From contig CANISR010000001.1 in NCBI GenBank assembly GCA_947470105.1, forward strand, positions 36,428 through 100,427: DNA of 64,000 nt. The letters run 5' to 3'. Below the pieces are notes generated by a model. It worked only from the letters and a program-made list of their open reading frames with translations. It was not told where the DNA came from and did no database searches. Origin of the DNA: Fidelibacterota bacterium (GTDB lineage Bacteria; Pseudomonadota; Alphaproteobacteria; Rhodospirillales; Rhodospirillaceae). The position numbers were made by a program, and so were the translations under genes. Shown here piece by piece: positions 29,244-39,355 of this stretch (the stretch's first letter is position 1; every line of letters begins with the position of its first letter).

Positions 29244-29954
29244 GTGAAGCCCGCCGCTGTTGCGGAATTCTACAGCCGTCTGCGCGCGCTCAATCCGCAC
29301 CCGGAAACCGAACTCAAATACCTCAATCCGTACACGCTGCTGGTGGCGGTGGTGCTCTCGGCGCAGGCCACGGACATCGGCGTCAACAAGGCCACCGGCC
29401 CTCTGTTCGCCGTGGTCGACACGCCGGAGAAGATGATCGCCCTCGGCGAGCATGGCTTGCGCGGCTACATCAAGACCATCGGCCTGTTCAACGCCAAGGC
29501 CAAGAACGTCATCGCGCTGTCCAAGCTTCTCGTCGATCAGCACGGCAGCGCGGTTCCGGCGTCGCGCGATGAGCTGGAAAAACTGCCCGGCGTCGGCCGG
29601 AAGACCGCCAATGTGGTGATGAACGTCGCCTTCGGCGAATCCACCATCGCGGTGGACACGCATATCTTCCGCGTCGGCAACCGCACGGGCCTCGCGCCCG
29701 GGAAAAATCCGTTGGTGGTGGAGGAGAAACTCGAGCGGGCGACGCCGCCTGAGTTCAAGCGCCACGCCCACCATTGGCTGATCCTGCACGGGCGCTACGT
29801 CTGCAAGGCGCGGGTGCCGGAATGCTGGCGCTGCCCGGTGGCCGACCTCTGCCTTTACAAGCCGAAGACGCCGGCGCCCGGCTCGACCGAAGCGGTCAAA
29901 GCCATAGCTAAGAAGAAAGCGGTTAAGAAGAGAGCCGGAAAGAAGAAGAGCTAG
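29244..29954 (+). CDS. nth: endonuclease III with lysine-rich C-terminal tail
   Basis: Nth removes oxidised pyrimidines and cuts the resulting abasic site. The helix-hairpin-helix LEKLPGVGRKTANVVMNVAF holds the catalytic Lys120; the catalytic Asp138 is in AVDTHIFRVGNRTGL. The iron-sulphur ligands C187, C194, C197 and C203 have the standard C-x6-C-x2-C-x5-C spacing. After residue 205 an added tail of about 30 residues is rich in Lys and Ala (VKAIAKKKAVKKRAGKKKS), which may increase DNA affinity. The GTG start at 29244 abuts the dapB stop. The stop overlaps the bactofilin gene on the other strand by four bases. Confidence 0.95.
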   Translation: MKPAAVAEFYSRLRALNPHPETELKYLNPYTLLVAVVLSAQATDIGVNKATGPLFAVVDTPEKMIALGEHGLRGYIKTIGLFNAKAKNVIALSKLLVDQHGSAVPASRDELEKLPGVGRKTANVVMNVAFGESTIAVDTHIFRVGNRTGLAPGKNPLVVEEKLERATPPEFKRHAHHWLILHGRYVCKARVPECWRCPVADLCLYKPKTPAPGSTEAVKAIAKKKAVKKRAGKKKS

Positions 29955-30592
29955 CTCAGCTCGATGGTGCCTTCGAGCTTGCCGCCGTTGGCGACCATGA
30001 TGGTCTTATAGCTCACGGAGCCCTTGATGGCGCCGGTGCCGGCGATCTCCAGATGGCCATGGACCTTGAGCGAGCCCTCGTAAGTGCCCGCGATCACGGC
30101 GCTGTCCACTTCCGCCGAACCCTTGAAATGTCCACCGGCGGTGACTTCGATCACCTTCACTTCGCTCAGGGCAGCATCCACTTCGCCTTCGATCACCAGG
30201 CGTTCGCAGCCGGCGATTTCGCCCTTCATGCGGATCTGCTTGCCGACGACCAGGCTGCGGCCGTCATTCTCGGCGGCGCGGAGGGCGGCGGGATTGGGGA
30301 TGTCGGCAACCCGGCGGGGAATTTGGGGGGAGAACGCGGCCATGCGATCGGAATTGCTGAAACGGTCGGACATCATCGTCCCCTGGTTGGTGGACTTGCC
30401 ACTCTTGGATGCAAGTGTCTTGGTGAACAGGTGCGCCCTGAACAGCGGTCGGGCGCTAAACGGCTTCACCGGCGGGCGCAGCTCCTGGTCGATGGGACCC
30501 TGGGTGAGCGAGAGATGCGGCGACTGTACCGACTGCGGTGGCGCGGCCACAGCTTCGGCGGCATTTTGCGCGTCGGTCGGCGTCACAGTCAT
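29951..30592 (-). CDS. bactofilin family cytoskeletal protein
   Basis: Bactofilins polymerise without nucleotide into filaments that position wall enzymes and stalk or chromosome proteins. The central right-handed beta-helix is seen from about LVVGKQIRMKGEIAGCERLV through VIEGEVDAALSEVKVIEV, HFKGSAEVDSAVIAGTYEGS and HLEIAGTGAIKGSVSYKTIM. The N-terminus is long and Pro/Ser-rich. ATG 30592 gives 213 residues. An internal ATG at 30373 has AGGGGAC just upstream and would give a normal-sized protein of about 140 residues, so the true start is open. Confidence 0.82.
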   Translation of the reverse strand: MTVTPTDAQNAAEAVAAPPQSVQSPHLSLTQGPIDQELRPPVKPFSARPLFRAHLFTKTLASKSGKSTNQGTMMSDRFSNSDRMAAFSPQIPRRVADIPNPAALRAAENDGRSLVVGKQIRMKGEIAGCERLVIEGEVDAALSEVKVIEVTAGGHFKGSAEVDSAVIAGTYEGSLKVHGHLEIAGTGAIKGSVSYKTIMVANGGKLEGTIELS

Positions 30593-30794
30593 GGATTTGC
30601 GATGATCGAGCACGTCCCACCCCGTTTTTGATCTGGGTCATTGATCCCGAAGCCTCAGGAAGGCTTTTAGGTCAAAGTTTCATGCAGGAGTTTGAACTTA
30701 GCCGGTTAATTTGGAGTATAGCCCGTAAATCCACGGGATATACTGCCCCTCCCGCCCCTTTTCGCTGCTCTTGCCCAGAAGGCCCTGCTTAAAC

Positions 30795-31787
30795 ATGTCC
30801 GAAACCCGCTTTGACGTCCTCGGCATTGGCTCCGCCATTGTCGACATCATTTCCCGCTGCGAAGAGGACCTGCTCGCCAGTTTCGACCTGGTTAAGGGCT
30901 GCATGGCCCTGACCTCGGCTGACAAGGCCAAGCAGATCTATGACCGCATGGGCCGCGCCGTGGAGATTTCGGGCGGGTCCGCGGCCAATACCATGGCTGG
31001 GATCGCCTCGCTGGGGGGAGCCCCGTCGTTCATCGGCAAGGTCGGCAAGGACAAGCTGGGCGACATCTTCCGTCACGAGATCGAAGCCATCGGCGTGGAC
31101 TTCCACGGCGGCCGCAAGGCGGAGGACCTGCCCACGGCCACCTGCCTGATCCTGGTCACCGACGACGGCCAGCGCACCATGAACACGCACCTCGGCGCCA
31201 GCACGACCCTCGGCCCCGACGACATCGACGAGGCCCGCGTGGCGGCCGCGCGGGTTATTTATATTGAGGGATATCAATGGGATACCCCCAAGGCCAAGGA
31301 AGCGATCCGCAAGGCCTCCCGGGCCGCTAAAGGGGCAGGCCGGCAAGTGGCCCTCTCCCTGTCCGACCCCTTCGTGGTCGACCGCCACCGCGAGGACCTG
31401 CTCACCCTGATCCGCGAGGATGTGGACATCCTGTTCGGCAATGAGGAGGAGATCTTCCGCCTTTATCACGCCGGCGATCTGGCCACGGCTATCGAGCATG
31501 TGCGCGGCGCCAAAGTGCTGGCCTGCATGACCCGTGGCGCCCAGGGCACTGTGGTGTTTGACGGCACCACCACGACCGCAGTGGAGGCCTTCCCGGTCGA
31601 TAAAGTGGTCGATACCACCGGGGCCGGCGACCTGTTCGCCGCCGGGTTCCTCTATGGCTACACCCACGGCCGCGACCTCCTGGGCTGCGCCAAAATGGGC
31701 TCCATGGCCGCCGCCGAGGTCATCAGCCACATGGGGGCCCGTCCCGAACTGAGCCTGCGGGAGCTGTTGTTAAAGCACGGGCTTTAA
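30795..31787 (+). CDS. PfkB family sugar/adenosine kinase
   Basis: A ribokinase-fold kinase of 330 residues. The N-terminal FDVLGIGSAIVDIISRC, the GGSAANTMAGIASLGG signature and the C-terminal DTTGAGDLFAAGFLYG (Asp273-Asp279, with the catalytic base Asp279) are clear. Alphaproteobacterial proteins of this type are usually annotated adenosine kinase, and the N-terminus fits that group, but fructokinase or another nucleoside kinase cannot be excluded from sequence alone. The ATG at 30795 follows AAAC. It reads the same way as typA, which has its own promoter. Confidence 0.88.
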   Translation: MSETRFDVLGIGSAIVDIISRCEEDLLASFDLVKGCMALTSADKAKQIYDRMGRAVEISGGSAANTMAGIASLGGAPSFIGKVGKDKLGDIFRHEIEAIGVDFHGGRKAEDLPTATCLILVTDDGQRTMNTHLGASTTLGPDDIDEARVAAARVIYIEGYQWDTPKAKEAIRKASRAAKGAGRQVALSLSDPFVVDRHREDLLTLIREDVDILFGNEEEIFRLYHAGDLATAIEHVRGAKVLACMTRGAQGTVVFDGTTTTAVEAFPVDKVVDTTGAGDLFAAGFLYGYTHGRDLLGCAKMGSMAAAEVISHMGARPELSLRELLLKHGL

Positions 31788-31862
31788 GGGGGTTCAGCCC
31801 AGCCAACCGGTACATGCAGGGCTGCCCGCCGTGAAGATTGCGTGGCTTTGACCCCGGTCAAC

Positions 31863-31891
31863 TTGAAAAATCAACAGCCGCCGTATATATA
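31863..31891 (+). promoter_or_regulatory. promoter of typA
   Basis: TTGAAA and TATATA are exactly 17 bases apart, the best vegetative promoter match in the window. The transcript would start near 31898, immediately before the hairpin at 31901, leaving a leader of about 95 bases ahead of typA. Confidence 0.6.
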
Positions 31892-31900
31892 GCGGCCACG

Positions 31901-31944
31901 AAAACGGCCGGGCGCTCCCCTGTGGAAGCAGCCCGGTTTTGTTT
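31901..31944 (+). terminator. terminator-like hairpin in the typA leader
   Basis: CCGGGC (31908-31913) pairs with GCCCGG (31931-31936), extended by AAAA against TTTT, with a 17-base loop, and TTTTGTTTAT follows. It lies just downstream of the predicted typA start of transcription, so it could act as an attenuator, or end transcription coming from the kinase gene upstream. Confidence 0.5.
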
Positions 31945-31992
31945 ATGTCCCACTGTCTTGTGACGAAGGCTCGGATTTTAAGGTCCGGGATC

Positions 31993-33822
31993 ATGTGCCC
32001 CATGGAACTGCGCAACATCGCCATCATCGCTCACGTCGACCACGGCAAGACGACGCTGGTTGACGCCTTCCTCAAGCAGTCCGGCGCCGTCCGCGCCAAT
32101 GCGCGCATGGACGACTGCGCCATGGACTCCAACGACCAGGAGCGCGAACGCGGCATCACCATTCTGGCCAAATGCACGGCCGTCGAATGGAAAGGCATCA
32201 AGATCAACATCGTCGACACCCCCGGCCACGCCGACTTCGGCGGCGAAGTGGAACGCATCCTGTCCATGGTCGACGGCGTGTGTCTGCTGGTCGACTCGTC
32301 CGAGGGCCCGCTGCCCCAGACCAAATTCGTGCTGTCGAAGGCCTTGGGTCTCGGCCTGCGCCCGATCGTCATCGTCAACAAGATCGACCGCCAGGACGCC
32401 CGCCCCGACGAAGTGCACACGGAAATTTTCGATCTGTTCGCCGCCCTGGGCGCTACCGATGCGCAGCTCGACTTCCCGACCCTGTTCGCCGTCGGCCGCG
32501 AAGGCTGGGCCGTGCGCGATCTGGAAAACGAAGAGCGCAAGGACCTGACGCCCCTGTTCGAAACCATCGTCAGCCACGTGCCGGCGCCGAAGCTCGATAA
32601 GACCGCTCCCTTCACGATGCTGGCCACCACTCTCGAGTTCGACAACTTCCTGGGCCGCATCCTCACCGGCCGCATCGAGTCCGGCGTCGCCAAGGTCAAC
32701 ATGCCGCTCAAGGTGCTGTCGCGCGACGGCAAGGTGCTCGAAACCGGCCGCGCCACCAAGCTGCTGACGTTCCGCGGCCTCGAGCGCGTTCCCGTGGAAT
32801 CCGCCGAAGCGGGCGACATCATCGCCCTCGCCGGCATGACCAACGCAAACGTCTCGGACACCTTCTGCGCGCCGGAAGTCACCGTGCCCTTGAAGGCCCG
32901 CCCCATCGATCCGCCGACCCTGGCCATGACCTTCGGCGTCAATGACTCGCCGTTCGCCGGCCTGGAAGGCGACAAGCTCACCACCCGCGTCATTGGTGCC
33001 CGCCTCGCGCGCGAAGCCGAAGGCAACGTGGCGATCAAGGTTTCGGAATCTGAAGACAAGGACGCCTTCGAAGTGGCCGGCCGCGGCGAACTCCAGCTCG
33101 GCGTGCTGATCGAGAACATGCGCCGCGAAGGCTTCGAGCTCTCGATCTCGCGCCCGCGCGTGCTGTTCCAGACCGACGACCAGGGCAACCGCCTCGAGCC
33201 CATCGAAGAAGTCGTCATCGACGTGGACGAACAGCACTCAGGTGTTGTCGTCGAGAAGATGTCGATCCGCAAAGGCGAGCTGCAGGAACTCAAGCCCGCC
33301 GGCGGCGGCAAGGTGCGCATGGTGTTCCTGGCGCCGTCGCGCGGCCTTATCGGCTATCACGGCGAATTCCTCACCGACACCCGCGGCACCGGCGTCATGA
33401 ACCGCCTGTTCCACGGCTACGGCCCCTACAAGGGCAGCATTGCCTCGCGCCGTGAAGGCGTGTTGATCGCCACCGAAACCGGCGAAGCCAATCAATACGG
33501 CCTGTTCCACCTGGCCGACCGCGGCTCGCAGTTCGTGTCCGCCGGCACCAAGATCTATATGGGCATGATCGTCGGCGAACACACCCGCGACAACGATTTG
33601 GAAGTGAACCCGCTCAAGTCCAAGGCGCTCACCAACTTCCGCACCGTCATGAAGGACGACAAGCAGGATCTGCCGCCGCCCATCATCATGACCCTGGAAC
33701 AGGCCATCGCGTACATCCAGGACGATGAACTGGTGGAAGTGACCCCGAAGAACATCCGCCTGCGCAAGCGCTACCTCGACGCCAACGATCGCAAGCGTTA
33801 CGCCAAGAAGCTCGCCGGCTAG
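31993..33822 (+). CDS. typA: ribosome-associated GTPase TypA/BipA
   Basis: TypA (BipA) is a translational GTPase of the EF-G family that assists 50S assembly and growth at low temperature. G1 is AHVDHGKT, followed by the switch I RERGITILAK, the G3 DTPGHADFGGEVERI and the G4 NKIDRQDARPDE. The EF-G-like domains III and V and the C-terminal TypA-specific domain (ENIRLRKRYLDANDRKRYAK region, preceded by P-K-N) complete about 609 residues. I take ATG 31993, which has AAGG nine bases upstream; ATG 32002 would begin MELRNIAII, closer to the usual N-terminus. Confidence 0.96.
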   Translation: MCPMELRNIAIIAHVDHGKTTLVDAFLKQSGAVRANARMDDCAMDSNDQERERGITILAKCTAVEWKGIKINIVDTPGHADFGGEVERILSMVDGVCLLVDSSEGPLPQTKFVLSKALGLGLRPIVIVNKIDRQDARPDEVHTEIFDLFAALGATDAQLDFPTLFAVGREGWAVRDLENEERKDLTPLFETIVSHVPAPKLDKTAPFTMLATTLEFDNFLGRILTGRIESGVAKVNMPLKVLSRDGKVLETGRATKLLTFRGLERVPVESAEAGDIIALAGMTNANVSDTFCAPEVTVPLKARPIDPPTLAMTFGVNDSPFAGLEGDKLTTRVIGARLAREAEGNVAIKVSESEDKDAFEVAGRGELQLGVLIENMRREGFELSISRPRVLFQTDDQGNRLEPIEEVVIDVDEQHSGVVVEKMSIRKGELQELKPAGGGKVRMVFLAPSRGLIGYHGEFLTDTRGTGVMNRLFHGYGPYKGSIASRREGVLIATETGEANQYGLFHLADRGSQFVSAGTKIYMGMIVGEHTRDNDLEVNPLKSKALTNFRTVMKDDKQDLPPPIIMTLEQAIAYIQDDELVEVTPKNIRLRKRYLDANDRKRYAKKLAG

Positions 33823-33861
33823 TAACAGCGCCCCCGGGCGGATTCACTTCCGCCTGGGAGT

Positions 33862-35571
33862 ATGCGACAGTCGCGGGCTATGGCAGACGACACCGCCACG
33901 CCCACACGCTCCTGGTCTCAGGCTCTCGCGGTTTACGGCGAGCGCTCGACCTTGACCATGTACGGCCTCGGCTTCGCCTGTGGCTTACCCTTCTGGCTGA
34001 TCTACGACACCCTGACCGCCTGGCTGCGCCAGGCCAGCCTCTCCCTCGATATCATCGCCTTCTTCAGCCTGGCGACGCTGCCCTACGCCTTCAAGTTCCT
34101 GTGGGCGCCGCTCTTGGACCGAACGCACGTGCCGGTGCTCACGCGCCTCATGGGTCACCGGCGATCCTGGATGATCGTTGCCCAGGTGTTTGTGGTGATC
34201 GGCCTGCTGGCCATTTCCGTCACCGACCCAGCCTCGAACTTCGCCCTGACCGCCACGGTGGCGATCTTCATCGGCTTCGCCGGCGCCACCCAGGACATCG
34301 TCGTTGACGCCTGGCGCATCGAGGTGGTGCCGCTCAGCAAGCAGGGCGCCATGCTCACGGCCTATCAATGGGGCCACCGCACGTCCTTCCTGATCGCGGG
34401 CGCCGTGCCGCTCTATATCGCCGACCGCCTGAACTGGAGTGTGGGCTACTTCGCCATGGCCGGCGCCATGGTTCTGGCCATTCTCGCAACAATCCTGGCG
34501 CCCCGCGAAGTTGCCCACGAACTTCGTCCCATTCCCCGGGCCGAGGGCGAGCCGCGGCCGGTGGCCGAACGTATCGAATGGGCTATCCGTCTTTTGATCC
34601 TGGCCACCGGTGCGCTGGTGCTGGGCTCGGGCCTGTCGGCCCGCGACGTGGCTCTGGTGACCTTGATGCCGGCGCAGATCGCCGCACCTTTCGATGTGCT
34701 GTGGAAGACCCCGACCGTGGGTCTATTCGTCCAGGTCGGCGCGGTGATCACGGGCTTTGCCCTGATCGTTCTCTGCGCATGGCCGCTGCCGGGACGGCAG
34801 ACCCAGCCGGGACTCTATCTCGCCCATGCCTTCGGGGATCCGCTCAAGGACTTCTTCCAGCGCTTCGGCCGCGCGGCCATCCTGATGCTGGTGCTGATCT
34901 GCTTCTACCGCATCTCCCAGTTCCTGCTGAACATCATGAACCCGTTCTATCTCGATCTCGGATTCACGCTCAGCGAGATCGCCAGCGTGCGGAAATTCTA
35001 CGGCGCCGCCATGGATATGCTCGGCGTTCTGGTGGGCGGACTCGCCATCACGCGCTGGGGACTCATGCGCTGCGTCGTGGTGGGTGCGGTGATCGCACCC
35101 GTCAGCAATCTCGGCTTCGCGGTCCTCGCCACCCAGGGGCCCAGCATCCCCATGTTCATGCTCTGGCTCGGCTTTAACAACGTGTTCCAGAATTTCGCGG
35201 GTGTGTGCCTCATCGCCTATATGTCCAGCCTTACCGGCGCGGGATTTACAGCTACTCAATACGCGCTGTTCACGTCGCTCTACGCGCTGCCCGATAAATT
35301 CATCATGACCCAGTCGGGGCGCATCATCGAGAACATGGCCAAATCCGCTGACGAGGGCGGCCTGTTCGCGCCGCTGAAAACCTTCTTCACCGACATGCCG
35401 GCGGGAAGCTTTGTCTCCGGCGCCGCCAAGACCGGCATCGCTGCAGACGCGCTCGGCGCCGGCTACATGGGATATTTCTTCTATACCGCCCTGCTCGGCC
35501 TCGCGGTGTTCCCAGTGGCCGTGATCGTCGCCCGGCGCAAGGCGGCGGTCGACAGAGCCGCCGCGGCTTAG
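33862..35571 (+). CDS. AmpG-like muropeptide MFS transporter
   Basis: A 569-residue inner-membrane carrier with about 12-14 hydrophobic segments. The N-terminal YGLGFACGLPFWLIYDTLTA, the FLWAPLLDR loop, GATQDIVVDAWR and the late SLTGAGFTATQYALFTSLYA block are AmpG features. AmpG imports anhydro-muropeptides for wall recycling, which suits mltA elsewhere in the window. A long extra loop follows the middle helices. ATG 33862 is used, but ATG 33880 (MADDTATP) is equally possible. It converges with phoR, overlapping by four bases. Confidence 0.88.
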   Translation: MRQSRAMADDTATPTRSWSQALAVYGERSTLTMYGLGFACGLPFWLIYDTLTAWLRQASLSLDIIAFFSLATLPYAFKFLWAPLLDRTHVPVLTRLMGHRRSWMIVAQVFVVIGLLAISVTDPASNFALTATVAIFIGFAGATQDIVVDAWRIEVVPLSKQGAMLTAYQWGHRTSFLIAGAVPLYIADRLNWSVGYFAMAGAMVLAILATILAPREVAHELRPIPRAEGEPRPVAERIEWAIRLLILATGALVLGSGLSARDVALVTLMPAQIAAPFDVLWKTPTVGLFVQVGAVITGFALIVLCAWPLPGRQTQPGLYLAHAFGDPLKDFFQRFGRAAILMLVLICFYRISQFLLNIMNPFYLDLGFTLSEIASVRKFYGAAMDMLGVLVGGLAITRWGLMRCVVVGAVIAPVSNLGFAVLATQGPSIPMFMLWLGFNNVFQNFAGVCLIAYMSSLTGAGFTATQYALFTSLYALPDKFIMTQSGRIIENMAKSADEGGLFAPLKTFFTDMPAGSFVSGAAKTGIAADALGAGYMGYFFYTALLGLAVFPVAVIVARRKAAVDRAAAA

Positions 35572-37001
35572 CTGGCGGCGCGGACCATCGTTCGCTCTAA
35601 CGCCGGCGGCAGGTAGACCGAGAACACCGAACCCTTGCCGATTTCGCTGTCGATGGTCATGGCGCCGCGGTGGCGGTTGACGATGTGCTTGACGATAGCG
35701 AGCCCAAGGCCCGTTCCGCCCAAGGAGCGGGAGCGGGCGGTGTCGATGCGGTAGAATCTTTCCGTCAGACGCGGCAGATGCTCGCGCGGGATGCCTTCGC
35801 CGGAATCCCGCACCGACATCCGCACGCAGGGGCCTTTGCCCTGCATGGCCGGGGGCCGGAAATCGGACAGGGCCACGGTGATCTCGACCTTGCCGCCGTC
35901 GCCGCCGTACTTGATGGCGTTGCCCAACAGATTATGCAGCACTTGCCCCAGCTCGCCGGTATCGCCGATGACGGCAGGCACATCGGGGGCAATGTCCACG
36001 ATGATGGTGGAGTGGCGCTCCTTGGCCAGGCGGTCCAGCAGCTCCACAGCCGCGCGGATAATCGCCTCCAGATCCACAGCTTGGGTCGGGCGGGTGTGCT
36101 CCCGCAGTTCGATGCGCGACAGCGACAACAGGTCGTCGATCAACCGGGTCATACGGTTGGCCTGCTTGAGCATGATGTCGAGGAATTTGTCCCGGGCTTC
36201 GGCATCGTCCCGGGCCGGCCCTTGCAGGGTTTCGATGAAGCCGAGCACGGCGGCCAGGGGGGTGCGCAATTCATGACTGGCGTTGGCCACGAAATCTGCG
36301 CGCATGCTTTCGGTCTTGAGGCGCTCGGTCTGATCGTACAGCGCCACGATGGCCGCAGTGCCATCCGCATGGGCCACCGGCAGCGGCACGACCAGGGCGG
36401 CGAAGGTATGCTCCACCGGCGAGGGGAGGGTGAATTGGATCGTGCCCTTGCGGTCCTGCTGCAGCGCCTGATCGGCGGCCTCAAGGACTTTGGGGTCGCG
36501 GATGACGCTGGCGAGATCGCGCCCGGCAAGACGCTGCGCGGTGCGGTCCATATCAAATAATTCCCCGGCGGCGACGTTGGCGCTGAGAATGCGACGCCGC
36601 CGATCGATGAGGATCAAGGGGTCCGGCAGGCTGTCGAGAATATCCTGGCCGGAGCGGGCGAGGCCGGCCGCCGCCTCACGCCGTTCGGTCCAGAGCTTGC
36701 GCAAGGCGGCGATGGCGGTGAGCAAGCGTTGGGCGGTTGCCGAGCGGGTGAGTTCCGGGGGCGCGGTGTCGGGATCGAGAAGGGATTCCTCGGCGTAACG
36801 GATCAGTCGGTCGAAATCGGCGAGGCGGCCGAACACCAAGGCCACCATGAGGAGAAACACCACCACCGCCCCGACCAGGGCGGCAACGCCGTCGAGCCCC
36901 GCGAAGACAACAAGTCCTGCAAGCACCGCCCATGCAGGGACACAGGGGCCGAAAGACCAGGCCAGAAGCCGGCGAAAAGAAACGGAATCCGGCGGGGGCA
37001 T
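35568..37001 (-). CDS. phoR: sensor histidine kinase, PhoR type
   Basis: A two-component membrane kinase of 477 residues. Two N-terminal helices (VPAWAVLAGLVVFAGL, ALVGAVVVFLLMVALVFG) lie without a large periplasmic domain, as in phosphate sensors. A PAS domain begins at DSLPDPLILIDRRRRILSAN. The H box is ANASHELRTPLAAVLGFIET, the N box NLLGNAIKYGGDGG, and the ATP lid DSGEGIPREHLPRLTERFYR with GGTGLGLAIVKHIV. The layout and sequence are those of PhoR. No phoB or pst gene is in the window, so the partner is elsewhere and the name is inferred. Confidence 0.85.
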   Translation of the reverse strand: MPPPDSVSFRRLLAWSFGPCVPAWAVLAGLVVFAGLDGVAALVGAVVVFLLMVALVFGRLADFDRLIRYAEESLLDPDTAPPELTRSATAQRLLTAIAALRKLWTERREAAAGLARSGQDILDSLPDPLILIDRRRRILSANVAAGELFDMDRTAQRLAGRDLASVIRDPKVLEAADQALQQDRKGTIQFTLPSPVEHTFAALVVPLPVAHADGTAAIVALYDQTERLKTESMRADFVANASHELRTPLAAVLGFIETLQGPARDDAEARDKFLDIMLKQANRMTRLIDDLLSLSRIELREHTRPTQAVDLEAIIRAAVELLDRLAKERHSTIIVDIAPDVPAVIGDTGELGQVLHNLLGNAIKYGGDGGKVEITVALSDFRPPAMQGKGPCVRMSVRDSGEGIPREHLPRLTERFYRIDTARSRSLGGTGLGLAIVKHIVNRHRGAMTIDSEIGKGSVFSVYLPPALERTMVRAAS

Positions 37002-37024
37002 TTGTCCTTGAGCTTAGTGAACCG

Positions 37025-39355
37025 TCAGCGCGCGGTGGGCGCGCTGATATGGGCGGCCATGAGCGCCATCTGTACCAGATCGGATACGGTTGCATCCATG
37101 CCGACGATTTGCACCGGCTTGCTCAAGCCAATGAGCATCGGACCGATAGAGGTGGCGGCGCCGAAGCGCTGCACCAGGCGGGTGGAGATGGTGGCGGCGT
37201 GAAGGCCGGGCATGACCAGGATGTTGGCGGGCCCCGTCAAACGGCAGAACGGATAGATGCGCTCGCGATTGGGGTCGAGGGCCACGTCCACGCCCATTTC
37301 ACCGTCGAATTCGAAGTCGATGCGCCCGGCCTCGGCCGCGCCTTCCAAGATGCGCACAGCGTTGCGCATGGTATCGGCCACCGGCCCCGGCGGATTGCCG
37401 AAGTTGGAGTATGACAATAATGCGACTTTGGGATCATGGCCCAGGCGCCGCACCACGCCCGCACTTTCCATGGCGATATGGGCGAGGACGTCGGCGCTGG
37501 GGCGTTCGTGCACCGCGGTGTCGGCGATGAACAGGGTGCGGCCTTTCAGCACGACCATGGTGAGGCCGAAGACAGGGGCCTCCGGCGCGTTGTCGATGAC
37601 GCGGCGCACATCCGCCAGGGCCGTGTGGTAGTTGCGGGTCAGCCCCGTGACCATGGTGTCGCCGTGGCCGTGGGCGACCATGCAGGCGGCAAAGATATTG
37701 CGGTCCAGGTTGACCATGCGCTCACAGTCCCGGTGCAACAGGCCTTGGCGCTGCAAACGGTCGTAGAGAAATTCGGCATAGACCTCGACGTGGTCGGATT
37801 CGCGCGCGTTGGTGATGGTGATGCCGTCTAATTCTTCTGGCCGCAACGCCAGTTCCTGGATGGCCTGCTCCACCTTGCGGCGGCGCGCCACCAGGATGGC
37901 CTTGCCGTAGCCGGCATTGCGGTAGGCAATGGCGGCCCGGATTGAACGCTCCTCTTCGCCTTCGGCAAACACGACCGTGCGCGGCGCGCGGGTCACTTCG
38001 GCGGAAATGCTCTGGAGACTGGCGAAGATCGGGTTCAGCCGCGCAGACAGGGACTTGCGATAGGCCTCCATGTCGGTGATCGGCTTGCGGGCGACACCGG
38101 AATCCATGGCGGCGCGGGCGACGGCCGGCGGCACGGTGGAAATCAGGCGCGGATCGAATGGCACCGGGATGATGTACTCAGGCCCGTATCTCAATTTACG
38201 CCCGGCATAAGCTGTCGCCACTTCGTCGGGCACATCCTGGCGGGCAAGATCGGCGAGGGCCCGCGCCGCGGCCAGTTTCATCTCCTCGTTGATGGTGCGC
38301 GCCCGCACGTCAAGCGCGCCGCGGAAGATGAAGGGGAAGCCGAGCACATTGTTGACCTGGTTGGGGTAGTCCGACCGGCCGGTGGCGACGATGGCGTCGC
38401 TGCGCACTTCGGCCACTTCCTCCGGCGTGATCTCCGGATCGGGATTGGCCATGGCGAAGATGATGGGCTTCTTGGCCATGGACTTGACCATAGCCGGCGT
38501 CATGGCGCCCTTGACCGACAGGCCGAAGAACACGTCGGCGCCGGCGACGGCTTCCTGCAGCGTGCGTTTGTCGGTGGCGATGGCATGGGCCGATTTCCAC
38601 TGGTTCATGCCCTCGGTGCGGCCCTGGTAAATGACGCCTTTGGAATCGCACATGATGACGTTCTCGGCTCGCACGCCCAGGGCCTTGGCCAGCTCGACGC
38701 AGGAGATAGCCGCGGCGCCTGCGCCGTTCACCACGAGCTTGATGTCCGAAAACTTGCGGCCGGTAATGTCGGCGGCATTGATCATGCCGGCGGCGGAAAT
38801 GATGGCGGTGCCGTGCTGGTCGTCATGGAATACCGGAATGTCCATGAGCTCCCGCAGGCGGCTCTCGATGACAAAGCACTCCGGCGCCTTGATGTCCTCA
38901 AGGTTGATACCGCCCCAGGTGGGGCCTAGCAGTTTGACGCAGTTGATGAACTCGTCCACGTCGCGGGTGTCCACCTCCAGGTCGATGCCGTCCACATCGG
39001 CGAAGCGTTTGAACAGGACCGCCTTGCCTTCCATCACGGGCTTGCTCGCGAGCGCACCGAGATCGCCAAGGCCGAGTACCGCGGTGCCGTTGGAGATGAC
39101 GGCAACGAGGTTTCCCTTAGCGGTGTAGTCGTAGGCGGTGGCAGGATCGCGCGCGATTTCCAGGCAAGGTGCCGCGACCCCGGGCGAATAAGCCAGCGAC
39201 AGGTCATGCTGGGTGGTGAGGGGCTTGGTGGGCGTGATCTCAATCTTGCCCGGTTTGCCGCTGGCATGCATGGCCAGGGCTTCCTGGTCGAAATTGCGGC
39301 GCACGGGCTTGCCGGCCGGCGCGGGCTTCGCTTTCGGATTAACGTTCTTGTCCAT
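37025..39355 (-). CDS. maeB: NADP-dependent malic enzyme, MaeB type with phosphotransacetylase-like domain
   Basis: This decarboxylates malate to pyruvate and supplies NADPH. The 776-residue protein has the malic N-domain ([38 protein letters not shown]), the NAD-binding domain ([34 protein letters not shown]) and, from about 435, a phosphotransacetylase-like domain ([38 protein letters not shown]) that regulates by acetyl-CoA rather than catalysing. ATG 39355 has no ribosome site; a TATATA lies six bases upstream. It stands next to mutS, divergently. Confidence 0.95.
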   Translation of the reverse strand: MDKNVNPKAKPAPAGKPVRRNFDQEALAMHASGKPGKIEITPTKPLTTQHDLSLAYSPGVAAPCLEIARDPATAYDYTAKGNLVAVISNGTAVLGLGDLGALASKPVMEGKAVLFKRFADVDGIDLEVDTRDVDEFINCVKLLGPTWGGINLEDIKAPECFVIESRLRELMDIPVFHDDQHGTAIISAAGMINAADITGRKFSDIKLVVNGAGAAAISCVELAKALGVRAENVIMCDSKGVIYQGRTEGMNQWKSAHAIATDKRTLQEAVAGADVFFGLSVKGAMTPAMVKSMAKKPIIFAMANPDPEITPEEVAEVRSDAIVATGRSDYPNQVNNVLGFPFIFRGALDVRARTINEEMKLAAARALADLARQDVPDEVATAYAGRKLRYGPEYIIPVPFDPRLISTVPPAVARAAMDSGVARKPITDMEAYRKSLSARLNPIFASLQSISAEVTRAPRTVVFAEGEEERSIRAAIAYRNAGYGKAILVARRRKVEQAIQELALRPEELDGITITNARESDHVEVYAEFLYDRLQRQGLLHRDCERMVNLDRNIFAACMVAHGHGDTMVTGLTRNYHTALADVRRVIDNAPEAPVFGLTMVVLKGRTLFIADTAVHERPSADVLAHIAMESAGVVRRLGHDPKVALLSYSNFGNPPGPVADTMRNAVRILEGAAEAGRIDFEFDGEMGVDVALDPNRERIYPFCRLTGPANILVMPGLHAATISTRLVQRFGAATSIGPMLIGLSKPVQIVGMDATVSDLVQMALMAAHISAPTAR

